Origin: Tsukamurella paurometabola DSM 20162
Lineage (GTDB): Bacteria > Actinomycetota > Actinomycetes > Mycobacteriales > Mycobacteriaceae
NCBI RefSeq assembly: GCF_000092225.1
Contig: NC_014158.1
Span: 1,302,001 to 1,366,000 of the forward strand
Direction: 5' to 3'
DNA length: 64,000 nt
Shown here one piece after another: positions 38,044 through 45,968 of the stretch. The notes under the pieces are model-generated. The model saw only the letters and a list, made by a program, of their open reading frames with translations. It had not been told where the DNA came from and made no database searches. The first letter of the stretch is position 1. Every line of letters begins with the position of its first letter. Position numbers and translations under genes: made by a program.

Positions 38044-38417
38044 CCGACGCTCCCACCCCGACCGCCGACCAGCTCGCGGCGAAACGCCGCGATCAGGTCA
38101 AGGGCGCGCTCGGCCGCTATCGCTTCATGGCGAACTTCACCGGCGTCTTCCTGCTCATCCTGTGTGCCGAGCTCATCTACAAATACGTGATCGCCGCGAT
38201 CTGGGATCTCCCTGCGCCGGAGTGGCTCTGGTACATCGGTGCCGTGCACGGCTGGGGTTACGTGATCTATCTGCTGTTCACTCTCGACCTCGGAATGAAG
38301 GTGCGCTGGCCCGCACCGCGCTTCCTGCTCACCCTGCTCGCCGGCACGATCCCGTTCGCCTCGTTCTACTTCGAGAAGAAGAACTCCGACGAGATTCGGG
38401 AGCAATTCGACCTGTAG
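38040..38417 (+). CDS. DUF3817 integral membrane protein (Rv1342c-like)
   Basis: A 125-residue protein with a charged N-terminus and three membrane spans: FTGVFLLILCAELIYKYVI, AVHGWGYVIYLLFTLDLG and FLLTLLAGTIPFASFYF, ending in FEKKNSDEI. It belongs to DUF3817 and pairs with the LprD-like gene through a GTGA overlap, as Rv1342c and lprD are neighbours in M. tuberculosis. Function is unknown. A paralogue lies at 1387-1749. Confidence 0.82.
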   Translation: MTDAPTPTADQLAAKRRDQVKGALGRYRFMANFTGVFLLILCAELIYKYVIAAIWDLPAPEWLWYIGAVHGWGYVIYLLFTLDLGMKVRWPAPRFLLTLLAGTIPFASFYFEKKNSDEIREQFDL

Positions 38418-38433
38418 CGAACCGACGCCTATG

Positions 38434-38468
38434 CGAAACCGCCCCGGCCGCAGGCCGGGGCGGTTTCG
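38434..38468. terminator. Bidirectional hairpin terminator
   Basis: A perfect 16-bp stem (CGAAACCGCCCCGGCC and its complement) with a 3-nt loop stands between the convergent DUF3817 and exonuclease-like genes. The AAACC/GGTTT base of the stem supplies A/T-rich flanks on both strands. Confidence 0.8.
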
Positions 38469-38478
38469 TCGTCCGGGG

Positions 38479-40170
38479 TTACGCGTCGGTCGACGGGGCC
38501 TTCGGATCGTCGGCCGTCGCGGTGCCCGATTCCGCACTCGTGGCGCGGGTCGAGCCCGAGTCCGTGGTCCCCGACTTCTCCGGCGATGCAGTGGAATCGG
38601 CGGGTGTCGGGGTCGCCGTCGACTCGGCCGCGGGTGCCGGTGCGACGGCGGGAGTCGTCTTCGTCGTCGGTGACGATGCGGTGCTCGCGGTCGGCGTCGT
38701 GCTCGCGGCCGGCGACGGTGTGGTGGTCGTTGCCGAGGTCGCGGTCGGTGTCGGACCGTCCGTGTCATCCGGGGTGGCGGACGCCGGGCCCGGGGTCCGA
38801 GTGTCTGCCACGGACCGCACGGTGCCGGCATCCGGTGCCTCGGATGTGGACCGTCCCGAGTCGCCGACGGTCGGAGCCGACAGCGTCGGCGCAGTGCTTC
38901 GGTCGCCGCCGAAGAGGGCGGCGGGCACGGCCGTCACGAAGTCGCGCACGGTCGCGTACAGCTGCTGGGCGGCCTCTACGAGCGTCAACGCGATCCGGAC
39001 CGGGATCGTCGCGGCCGCGGCGAGAGCCTCTGCCACCGCCCGGCGCGCCTCGAGGCCGGTCGTGTCCGCGGGAGGTTGCGGCGTGATGACCTGCTTGTCG
39101 GTGGTCAGGGTGTAATCGGCCAGCAGGTGTCGGTGATCAGAGGCGAACGGCCTCGTCGGATCCAGGAAGTTGTCCGCGGTGCCGTCGGGCACGATCGTGC
39201 CGTTCGCGACGGACGTGTTCGGGCCGAGGAGCCCGATGTCCTTGAGCGTGAGCTTTTGACCCGACTTGGTGAACAGGAAGTCGAGACGGTCGCGCCCGTC
39301 CGCCTTCGGGGTCCAGTCCAGGTCGCCGATGGATGCCAGCGGGTTCCCCACGGCCCAGGTGATTCCCGGGTGCGTGACCGGGTCCGGGTACTTGGTGCGG
39401 TAGGCGTCGAGATAACCGGCGTCCTGGAGCTGTTGGGTCGACTGCCAGGGGATCACGGCGCCGTTGTGATCGAACGTGTTCTTAGTGGCCGCGGTCCAAT
39501 CGAGGTTCGAGGGCTCATTGAAGTCGCCGCCCAGCAGGATCTGGCGGCCCTTCGCGGCCTCGGCAGCGGCGTCGGCGATGACCCGTGCCACCGCGGCGGG
39601 CCGGCCGGATTCGGCGTTCACCGCGAGCACCGTGTCGGTATCGGTCACCGGACCGGTGGTGATCTGATCCCACCCGCGGTATTCGGACGAATCGCCGTTG
39701 TACCCGCGCGGCAGGTACGGGGCGTAGACGGACGGATTCAGGTGCAGGGAGTACACCGCGAACGAGGTGCCGTCCACGTTGATGATCGCCTTGGTGGCGC
39801 GCCCGTCGGCCAGGTCCGCCGACGACTCGATCGGGTACTTCGAGAGGATCCCGGAGTCCCGCGTCTTCAGCGTGCTGTAGTACGTGGTGCCGTTCTGGTT
39901 CAGGCTCGTGGCCAGGCTCTGCGTCACCGTTCCCGCCTCCGAGAGGATGACGATATCGGGCTGCACGCGCTGAATCTCCTCGAGGAGCAGCTTCTCGCCG
40001 CCCTTCACGGATTGCCCGTTGTTCCAGGTGTTCATCTGGAGGACGCGGACGTTCAGCGTTCCTGCGGTCGCCGTCGCGATCGTGAAGAGGGCGATGAAGG
40101 CCGCGGTGAGAGCGCCGAGCGCGAGGCGCCGGACCGATCTCGCCGGGGGCGATGGGATTGCTCGGGGCAT
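38479..40170 (-). CDS. Secreted endonuclease/exonuclease/phosphatase (EEP) protein with Thr/Ser-rich tail
   Basis: A 563-residue precursor. A signal peptide (RRLALGALTAAFIALFTIATATA) precedes an EEP (DNase I/sphingomyelinase-like) domain at residues about 37-330, with VLQMNTWNNG, IVILSEAGT, GGDFNEPSNLDW and the terminal SDHRHLLADY that holds the catalytic His. EEP enzymes cleave phosphodiesters; substrates range from DNA to phosphoinositides. A helical linker (residues about 350-400) and about 160 residues of Thr/Ser/Pro/Ala follow, which may be glycosylated or span the wall. A paralogue with about the same domain lies immediately upstream. The ATG at 40170 is preceded by GAAAGAG. Confidence 0.85.
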   Translation of the reverse strand: MPRAIPSPPARSVRRLALGALTAAFIALFTIATATAGTLNVRVLQMNTWNNGQSVKGGEKLLLEEIQRVQPDIVILSEAGTVTQSLATSLNQNGTTYYSTLKTRDSGILSKYPIESSADLADGRATKAIINVDGTSFAVYSLHLNPSVYAPYLPRGYNGDSSEYRGWDQITTGPVTDTDTVLAVNAESGRPAAVARVIADAAAEAAKGRQILLGGDFNEPSNLDWTAATKNTFDHNGAVIPWQSTQQLQDAGYLDAYRTKYPDPVTHPGITWAVGNPLASIGDLDWTPKADGRDRLDFLFTKSGQKLTLKDIGLLGPNTSVANGTIVPDGTADNFLDPTRPFASDHRHLLADYTLTTDKQVITPQPPADTTGLEARRAVAEALAAAATIPVRIALTLVEAAQQLYATVRDFVTAVPAALFGGDRSTAPTLSAPTVGDSGRSTSEAPDAGTVRSVADTRTPGPASATPDDTDGPTPTATSATTTTPSPAASTTPTASTASSPTTKTTPAVAPAPAAESTATPTPADSTASPEKSGTTDSGSTRATSAESGTATADDPKAPSTDA

Positions 40171-40327
40171 GGAACACTCTTTCGTGCGCTCGGAGTTGTG
40201 GAATTGCAAGTCATCAACTCGTATCCCCGCAGAGTGAACAACCACAGTTGTCAGAATGAAGGTTCAGTGAACTACCGCATGCGGGGACGGGTAGCCGTAG
40301 ACCGCGTCGATCTCGTGGGCGCGCGCT

Positions 40328-40355
40328 CGCCCGGGCCGCGATCGCGGCCCGGGCG
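40328..40355 (-). terminator. Hairpin terminator between the two EEP genes
   Basis: A perfect 13-bp GC-rich stem (CGCCCGGGCCGCG and complement) with a 2-nt turn lies 17 bp beyond the stop codon of the upstream EEP gene, so each paralogue is probably transcribed separately. Confidence 0.65.
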
Positions 40356-40371
40356 ACGTGCGTCGTGAACG

Positions 40372-41925
40372 TCAGTTCGCCGACGTGCTCGTCGTCTGAT
40401 CGCTGGACGATCCTGCCGAGCTGCTCGATCCTGCCGAGCTGCTCGATCCTGCTGAGCTGCTCGATCCCGCCGAGCTGCTCGATCCCGCCGACGTGCTCGA
40501 TGACGAGGTCGACTCGGCCGGCCGTGCCGCCGCTCCGTCCGACGATTGCGATGACGACGCCGTGGACGTGCTGGCGGGTGTCTTCGATCCGCTCTCTGCT
40601 GGGGCCGAGGCCGCGGCGCTGGCTGGTGCGCGCGTGTCCTCAGCCGGTCGCGGGCCGGTCGCGGTAGGCGGATTGGAGAAGCTGAAGGTAACCGGGGCCG
40701 AGACCGGGGGCGAAGGAGCAGGCCGCGGAGGACGCGGCGACCGGTCGCCGGTCGGTGCGGTGCCCTCGCGCTCCTCTTCAATTCCCGAGATCGTGGTGCC
40801 CGCGGGTGCAGGGGTGGCGGCCTTCGTACTCGTCGGGGTGGCCGGTGAGCCGGTCGTGAGGGTGTAGTTCGCGAGGAGATAGCGGTGGTCGGATGCGGAC
40901 GGCGACGTGGTGTCCAGGAAGTTGTCCGCAGTACCGTCGGCCACGATCTTGCCCCGGACGACCGATGTGTTCGGTCCCAGCAGGCCGATGTCCTTGAGCT
41001 GGAACGACGAGGTCGGCTTGATGAACAGATAGTCGATCCGGTCGCGGCCATCGGCCTTGGGCGACCAGTCCAGTTTGCTGATCGGCGCCAAGGGATTCCC
41101 GGCCGACCAGGTGAACCCGGGATGGGTCGCCGGGTTCGGATACCTGGTCCGGTAGGAATCGGCGAAGCCGGCGTCCTGTAGCAGCTTCGTGGTCTGCCAG
41201 GGGACTATCGCGCCGTTGTGATCGAACTTGTTCTTGGTGGCCGCGGTCCAATCCAGGTTCGACGGCTCGTTGAAGTCGCCGCCGAGCAGGATCTGCCGGC
41301 CCTTCGCCGCTTCGAGCCCGGCGTCGGCGATGACCTTGGCGATCACCGCGGGCCGCCCCGACTCGGCATTGACCGAGAGCAGCTTGTTCACATCCGTCAC
41401 GGGGCCTGACGGGATCTGGCCCCAGCCGGGGTACTCGGCGGAGGCGCCGTTGTATCCACGCGGCAGGAAGGCGGAGTAGGCCTTGTAGTTCAGATGCAGT
41501 GCGTACACGGCCACTCGGGTGCCGTCGACATTGATGATGGCCTTGGTCGCATAGCCGCTGGGCAGTTCCTCGGTCGACTCGATGGGATACTTCGAGAGGA
41601 TGCCGGTGCTCTTGCCGGACGGCGGCGTCGAGTAGTACTGCGTGCCGTTCTGGTTGAGCCGTTTGGTCACGTTCTGTGTGGCGGTTTGTGCCTCGGCGAG
41701 GATCACGACGTCGGGCTGCGCGCGCTGGATCTGGTCGGCGAGCAGCTTCTCGCCGTCCTTCACCTGGGCTCCGCTGAGCCACGTATTCATCTGCAGGACG
41801 CGCAGATTCGTCGTGCCGGCGGTGGCCGTCGCGACTGTGAAGAGGGCGATGAAGGCGGCGGCGAGGAGGCCGAGCGAGAAGCGTCTGACGGTTCGCGGTC
41901 GACGTGCGGGGGTGGTGCCTGTCAT
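40372..41925 (-). CDS. Secreted endonuclease/exonuclease/phosphatase (EEP) paralogue with AGSSSS repeats
   Basis: A 517-residue paralogue of the neighbouring EEP protein, with a matching signal peptide (AAFIALFTVATATA) and the same core motifs: VLQMNTWLSG, VVILAEAQT, GGDFNEPSNLDWTAATKN and SDHRYLLANY. The tail differs: it is shorter, Pro/Ala/Ser-rich, and contains five AGSSSS units encoded by an 18-bp DNA repeat before a final DQTTSTSAN. The tandem arrangement indicates gene duplication followed by tail divergence. Secreted nuclease or phospholipase activity is likely, the exact substrate unknown. Confidence 0.85.
   Translation of the reverse strand: MTGTTPARRPRTVRRFSLGLLAAAFIALFTVATATAGTTNLRVLQMNTWLSGAQVKDGEKLLADQIQRAQPDVVILAEAQTATQNVTKRLNQNGTQYYSTPPSGKSTGILSKYPIESTEELPSGYATKAIINVDGTRVAVYALHLNYKAYSAFLPRGYNGASAEYPGWGQIPSGPVTDVNKLLSVNAESGRPAVIAKVIADAGLEAAKGRQILLGGDFNEPSNLDWTAATKNKFDHNGAIVPWQTTKLLQDAGFADSYRTRYPNPATHPGFTWSAGNPLAPISKLDWSPKADGRDRIDYLFIKPTSSFQLKDIGLLGPNTSVVRGKIVADGTADNFLDTTSPSASDHRYLLANYTLTTGSPATPTSTKAATPAPAGTTISGIEEEREGTAPTGDRSPRPPRPAPSPPVSAPVTFSFSNPPTATGPRPAEDTRAPASAAASAPAESGSKTPASTSTASSSQSSDGAAARPAESTSSSSTSAGSSSSAGSSSSAGSSSSAGSSSSAGSSSDQTTSTSAN
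40409..40498. repeat. Five 18-bp tandem repeats in the EEP paralogue
   Basis: Five consecutive 18-bp units, consensus GATCCTGCCGAGCTGCTC, with one to three differences in the last three. They encode (AGSSSS)n on the minus strand and keep the frame at any copy number, so tail length could vary between strains. Confidence 0.85.
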
Positions 41926-42084
41926 GGGGAGGTTCTCTCTGCGGGACGGGGAGGGAACTTCATCAGTAGCGAACGGTGATGAACGCCCGCGGCTGACTCC
42001 TTGACCTCCCGGTGAACCGTCTGTCGCAGATCCCCGCGGATCGGTCGCGAAGGCATCGATGCCCAGCTCACGCGTCTGGAGAGA

Positions 42085-42121
42085 ACGGCGCCGACCCGTC
42101 GAACAACCGGGCCGGCGCCGT
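42085..42121 (-). terminator. Hairpin terminator of fadD15
   Basis: ACGGCGCCG and CGGCGCCGT form a perfect 9-bp stem around a 19-nt loop, 20 bp beyond the fadD15 stop. It is weaker than the other hairpins in the window. Confidence 0.5.
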
Positions 42122-42140
42122 GATCGTGCGCGGTACGAGG

Positions 42141-43916
42141 TCAGCTGTAGATGGCGTCCACGTCGTCGGCGTGCTTGTCCATCACGACATTGCGCTTCAC
42201 CTTGAGCGTGGGCGTCAACTCACCGCCGTCGATCGTGAAGTCGGTGGTCAGTACCTTCCACTTCTTCACCTGTTCGGCGTTGGACACCAACGAGTTCGCG
42301 GTCGCGACCGCCGAACCGATCTCGGCCAGCAGGGTCTCGTTCGCGGCGGCATCCGCCAGTGACATCTCAGGCAGGCCGCGCGCGGACAGCCAGCCCGGCA
42401 GCGCCTCGGGATCCAGGGTGATCAACGCGCCCACGAAGGGCTGCTTATCGCCCACGAGCATCGCCTGCGAGACCAGCGGGTGCTGGCGCAGGGCGTCCTC
42501 GGTCTGCGCCGGTGCCACGTTCTTGCCCGCCGCGGTCACCAGGATCTCCTTCTTGCGACCGGTGATCGACAGGTAGCCATCGGCGTCGAGTGCCCCGAGG
42601 TCACCGGTGTGGAACCACCCGTCCCGCAGGGCGTCGGCGGTGGCCTCGGGAAGTCCCCAGTAGCCACCGAAAACGACGGGGCCGCGGAGCAGGATCTCGC
42701 CGTCCTCGGCGATCGCCACCTCCTGTCCGGGCAGGGGACGGCCGACCGTGCCCACCTTCTGATCGGAGGGGGAGTTGCAGGTGATCGCCGCGCTGGTCTC
42801 GGAGAGGCCGTAGCCCTCGTAGACCGGAACGCCCGCGCCGCGGAAGAAGTGGCCCAGGCGCGCGCCGAGCGGCGCGCCGCCCGAGACCGCGCAGGTGCAG
42901 TTCCCGCCCAATGCTTCGCGGAGTTTGGAGTACACCAGCTTGTCGAAGACCGCGTGCTTGAGTTTGAGTACCAGCCCGGCTCCGCCGGTGTCCTTCGCCT
43001 TGCTGAACTCGATCGCGGTCTCGACGGCGGCATGGAAGATCTTCCCCTTGCCGCCCTCCTCCGCCTTGCTGCTCATCGTGTTGTAGACCTTCTCGAACAC
43101 GCGCGGCACGCTGAGGATGTAGCTCGGCTTCAGCTCGGCGAACAGTCCGGTGAGATTGCTCAGGTCGGCCGTGTGCGCCACCCGGATGCCGTGCTGGACG
43201 GCGGCCACGGAAACGGCACGGGCGAAGATGTGCGCCAGCGGCAGGAACATCACCGTGCTGTCGCCCGGTTGCGCCATCTGGCTCAGGCCGTCGTAAATGG
43301 CGTCGTACTCGGAAAGCAGGTTCTCGTGGGTGAGCACCACGCCCTTCGGCTTGCCCGTGGTGCCCGATGTGTACACCAGGGTGGCCTCGGCCTGCGCAGT
43401 CACGGCGGACACTCGGTCCGCGTAGTCGGCATCGGTGACGCCGGCCCCGTCGGCGCGGAGCTGGTCGATCAGCCCCTCGTCGATCACCCACACCGGCACG
43501 CCGTCGGGTACGCCCGAGGCGATGCGGTCCGCGGTGCCGCGGGTGTCGGTAATGAGCGCGATCGACGCGGAGTCGGTGAGGATGTGCTCGACCTGCGCGG
43601 CCGAATTCGACTCGTACACCGCTACCGTCGACCCGCCGACGGCCCAGTTCGCGAAGTCGAGGGCGGCCCATTCGTACCGGGTCGGGCTCATCAGGGCGAC
43701 GCGGGTGCCGTTGCCCACGCCGCGGGCCATCAGGCCCTTGCCGATCGCGGTGATCTGCTCATTGAACTGCGCCGCCGTCACCGGAACCCACGCCGAACCG
43801 TCCGGGCGCAGGAACAGTTCCGTTCCGGGGGCCGACTCCGTGAGCGTGCGGATCCTGGTGGTCAGGTTGTCCGACGGGGCATGGGTGCGGGTGGGGGCCG
43901 TGGCCTCGATGCGCAA
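42141..43916 (-). CDS. fadD15: Long-chain fatty-acid-CoA ligase, FadD15-like
   Basis: A 591-residue acyl-CoA synthetase with intact motifs: LVYTSGTTGKPKGVVLTHEN, the gate-like LPLAHIFARAV, YGLSETSA, GWFHTGDLG, ITGRKKEILVTAAGKNVAP and the C-terminal Lys in LTPTLKVKRNVV. Length and sequence style match Rv2187. It activates long-chain fatty acids for lipid synthesis or degradation. No ATG or GTG fits the N-terminus; the start is a TTG at 43916 with GGAGGA at 43921-43926 four nt upstream, a clear case of a rare start codon. It is divergent from deaD. Confidence 0.92.
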   Translation of the reverse strand: MRIEATAPTRTHAPSDNLTTRIRTLTESAPGTELFLRPDGSAWVPVTAAQFNEQITAIGKGLMARGVGNGTRVALMSPTRYEWAALDFANWAVGGSTVAVYESNSAAQVEHILTDSASIALITDTRGTADRIASGVPDGVPVWVIDEGLIDQLRADGAGVTDADYADRVSAVTAQAEATLVYTSGTTGKPKGVVLTHENLLSEYDAIYDGLSQMAQPGDSTVMFLPLAHIFARAVSVAAVQHGIRVAHTADLSNLTGLFAELKPSYILSVPRVFEKVYNTMSSKAEEGGKGKIFHAAVETAIEFSKAKDTGGAGLVLKLKHAVFDKLVYSKLREALGGNCTCAVSGGAPLGARLGHFFRGAGVPVYEGYGLSETSAAITCNSPSDQKVGTVGRPLPGQEVAIAEDGEILLRGPVVFGGYWGLPEATADALRDGWFHTGDLGALDADGYLSITGRKKEILVTAAGKNVAPAQTEDALRQHPLVSQAMLVGDKQPFVGALITLDPEALPGWLSARGLPEMSLADAAANETLLAEIGSAVATANSLVSNAEQVKKWKVLTTDFTIDGGELTPTLKVKRNVVMDKHADDVDAIYS

Positions 43917-44023
43917 GTGCTCCTCCTGGAAGCCGATAGGGATGTGACCATAACCTATCGGAGGATGTCCGATTCCGCTTGTGTTTCGCGTGACCGGTGC
44001 ATAGCACATATGCTGGGGAAATA

Positions 44024-45832
44024 ATGTCTGAAGAATTCGGTGCCGAGAGCACCACCACCGCCGTCACCGCCACCGACGAGCAGGCCGGCAACGAGAACGA
44101 ACCCGTCACATTCCTGGATCTCGGGATCGACGAGCGGGTGCTGCGTGCACTCGCCGAGGTCGGCTACGAGAATCCGTCACCCATCCAGGCCGCCACCATT
44201 CCGCCGCTGCTGGCCGGCAACGACGTCGTGGGTCTCGCGCAGACCGGTACCGGCAAGACCGCGGCGTTCGCCGTGCCCGTGCTGTCCAAGATCGACGGCG
44301 AGAGCCGCACACCGCAGGCCCTGGTCCTCGCACCCACCCGCGAGCTCGCGCTCCAGGTCTCCGAGGCCTTCGGCAAGTACGCCGTGCACATGCCGAACAT
44401 CACCGTGCTGCCGATCTACGGCGGCCAGAGCTACGGCGTGCAGCTGTCCGGCCTGCGCCGCGGCGCGCAGATCATCGTCGGCACCCCGGGGCGCGTGATC
44501 GACCACCTCGAGAAGGGCACGCTCGACCTGTCGAACCTCGAGTTCCTCGTGCTCGACGAGGCCGACGAGATGCTCACCATGGGGTTCCAGGAGGATGTCG
44601 AGCGCATCCTCGCCGACACCCCGGAGTTCAAGCAGGTGGCTCTCTTCTCGGCCACCATGCCGCCCGCGATCCGCAAGATCGCCAAGAAGTACCTGCATGA
44701 TCCGGTCGAGATCAGCGTCAAGGCCAAGACCGCGACCGGCTCCAACATCACTCAGCGCTACCTCCAGGTCGCGCATCAGCGCAAGCTCGACGCTCTCACC
44801 CGCCTGCTGGAGGTGGAGGAGTTCGACGGGATGATCATCTTCGTCCGCACCAAGTCGGCCACCGAGGAACTCGCCGAGAAGCTGCGCGCCCGCGGGCACG
44901 CCGCCGCCGCGATCAACGGTGACATCGTGCAGGCCCAGCGTGAGCGCACCATCGGCCAGCTCAAGGACGGCAAGGTCGACATCCTCGTCGCGACCGATGT
45001 CGCCGCCCGCGGCCTCGACGTCGAGCGGATCAGCCACGTCGTGAACTACGACATCCCGCACGACACCGAGTCCTACGTGCACCGCATCGGCCGCACCGGT
45101 CGCGCCGGCCGCAAGGGCGATGCGCTGCTGTTCGTGACGCCGCGCGAGCGGCACCTGCTGCGCGCGATCGAGAAGGCGACCCGGCAGCCACTCACGGAGA
45201 TCGGGCTGCCCTCGGTCGAAGACGTCAACGCGCACCGCGTGGAGAAGTTCGGCGAGTCGATCACCGAGAACCTCTCCAATGATCACCTGCAGATGTTCCG
45301 CCGCCTGATCGAGGACTACGTGGGTGCCAACGACGTGCCGCTGGTCGACTTGGCCGCCGCTCTGGCGCTCCAATCGCGCGATGGCTCCTCCTTCCTCCTG
45401 CAGCCCGATCCGCCCGAGCGCGAGCGCAATTCCCGCGACCGCAAGGATCGTGATTTCGGTGATCGCGACGACCGCGGCAGGGGTCGGCGGGACCGTGACC
45501 GGGACCGCGAGCCGTCGGTGCATCGCAAGACCGGCCGGCCGATGGCGCCGTACCGGATCGCCGTGGGCAAGCGTCAGCACGCCACCCCCTCGGCCATCGT
45601 CGGTGCCATCGCGAACGAGGGCGGGCTGCGACGCAGCGATTTCGGGCACATCAGTATCCGGCCCGACCACAGCATCGTCGAGCTGCCCGACGACCTGCCG
45701 CGCGAGGTCTTCGACGCCCTCGAGCGCACGCGTATCTCCGGCCAGTTGATCAACCTGGAGGTCGACCCGGGAGCCCCCACGGGCCGACCGTCCGGCGGCA
45801 AGCAGCGGTTCCGCGCGGGTCGCAAGAGGTAA
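44024..45832 (+). CDS. deaD: DEAD-box RNA helicase DeaD/CsdA
   Basis: A 602-residue cold-shock-type RNA helicase. The Q motif (FLDLGIDERVLRALAEVGYENPSPIQ, shown here as key residues F, GY and PIQ), AQTGTGKT, PTRELALQ, LDEADEML, FSATMP and HRIGRTGRAGRKG are all present. An Arg/Asp-rich linker near residue 480 leads to a DbpA-type RNA-binding domain (PYRIAVGKRQHATPSAIVGA). It remodels rRNA and mRNA structures. ATG 44024 follows GGGGA; TATGCT at 44009-44014 is a possible -10. Divergent from fadD15 across 107 bp. Confidence 0.95.
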   Translation: MSEEFGAESTTTAVTATDEQAGNENEPVTFLDLGIDERVLRALAEVGYENPSPIQAATIPPLLAGNDVVGLAQTGTGKTAAFAVPVLSKIDGESRTPQALVLAPTRELALQVSEAFGKYAVHMPNITVLPIYGGQSYGVQLSGLRRGAQIIVGTPGRVIDHLEKGTLDLSNLEFLVLDEADEMLTMGFQEDVERILADTPEFKQVALFSATMPPAIRKIAKKYLHDPVEISVKAKTATGSNITQRYLQVAHQRKLDALTRLLEVEEFDGMIIFVRTKSATEELAEKLRARGHAAAAINGDIVQAQRERTIGQLKDGKVDILVATDVAARGLDVERISHVVNYDIPHDTESYVHRIGRTGRAGRKGDALLFVTPRERHLLRAIEKATRQPLTEIGLPSVEDVNAHRVEKFGESITENLSNDHLQMFRRLIEDYVGANDVPLVDLAAALALQSRDGSSFLLQPDPPERERNSRDRKDRDFGDRDDRGRGRRDRDRDREPSVHRKTGRPMAPYRIAVGKRQHATPSAIVGAIANEGGLRRSDFGHISIRPDHSIVELPDDLPREVFDALERTRISGQLINLEVDPGAPTGRPSGGKQRFRAGRKR

Positions 45833-45968
45833 TGACCTGTCGGCTTCGCGGCGGTATGCATTAACCTCTAGTCAAGGTGTAGTCCCAGTGCGGGCCGCCT
45901 CGGCCGGCTTTCCGTAGCCGGTCGCGATCAGGTGTCGGCACCCGCCGACCCGAGACCGAAGGAATGCG

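Noticed and set aside
40409-40498. CRISPR-like array
   Set aside because: Units are 18 bp with no spacers and lie in frame inside a coding region encoding AGSSSS.
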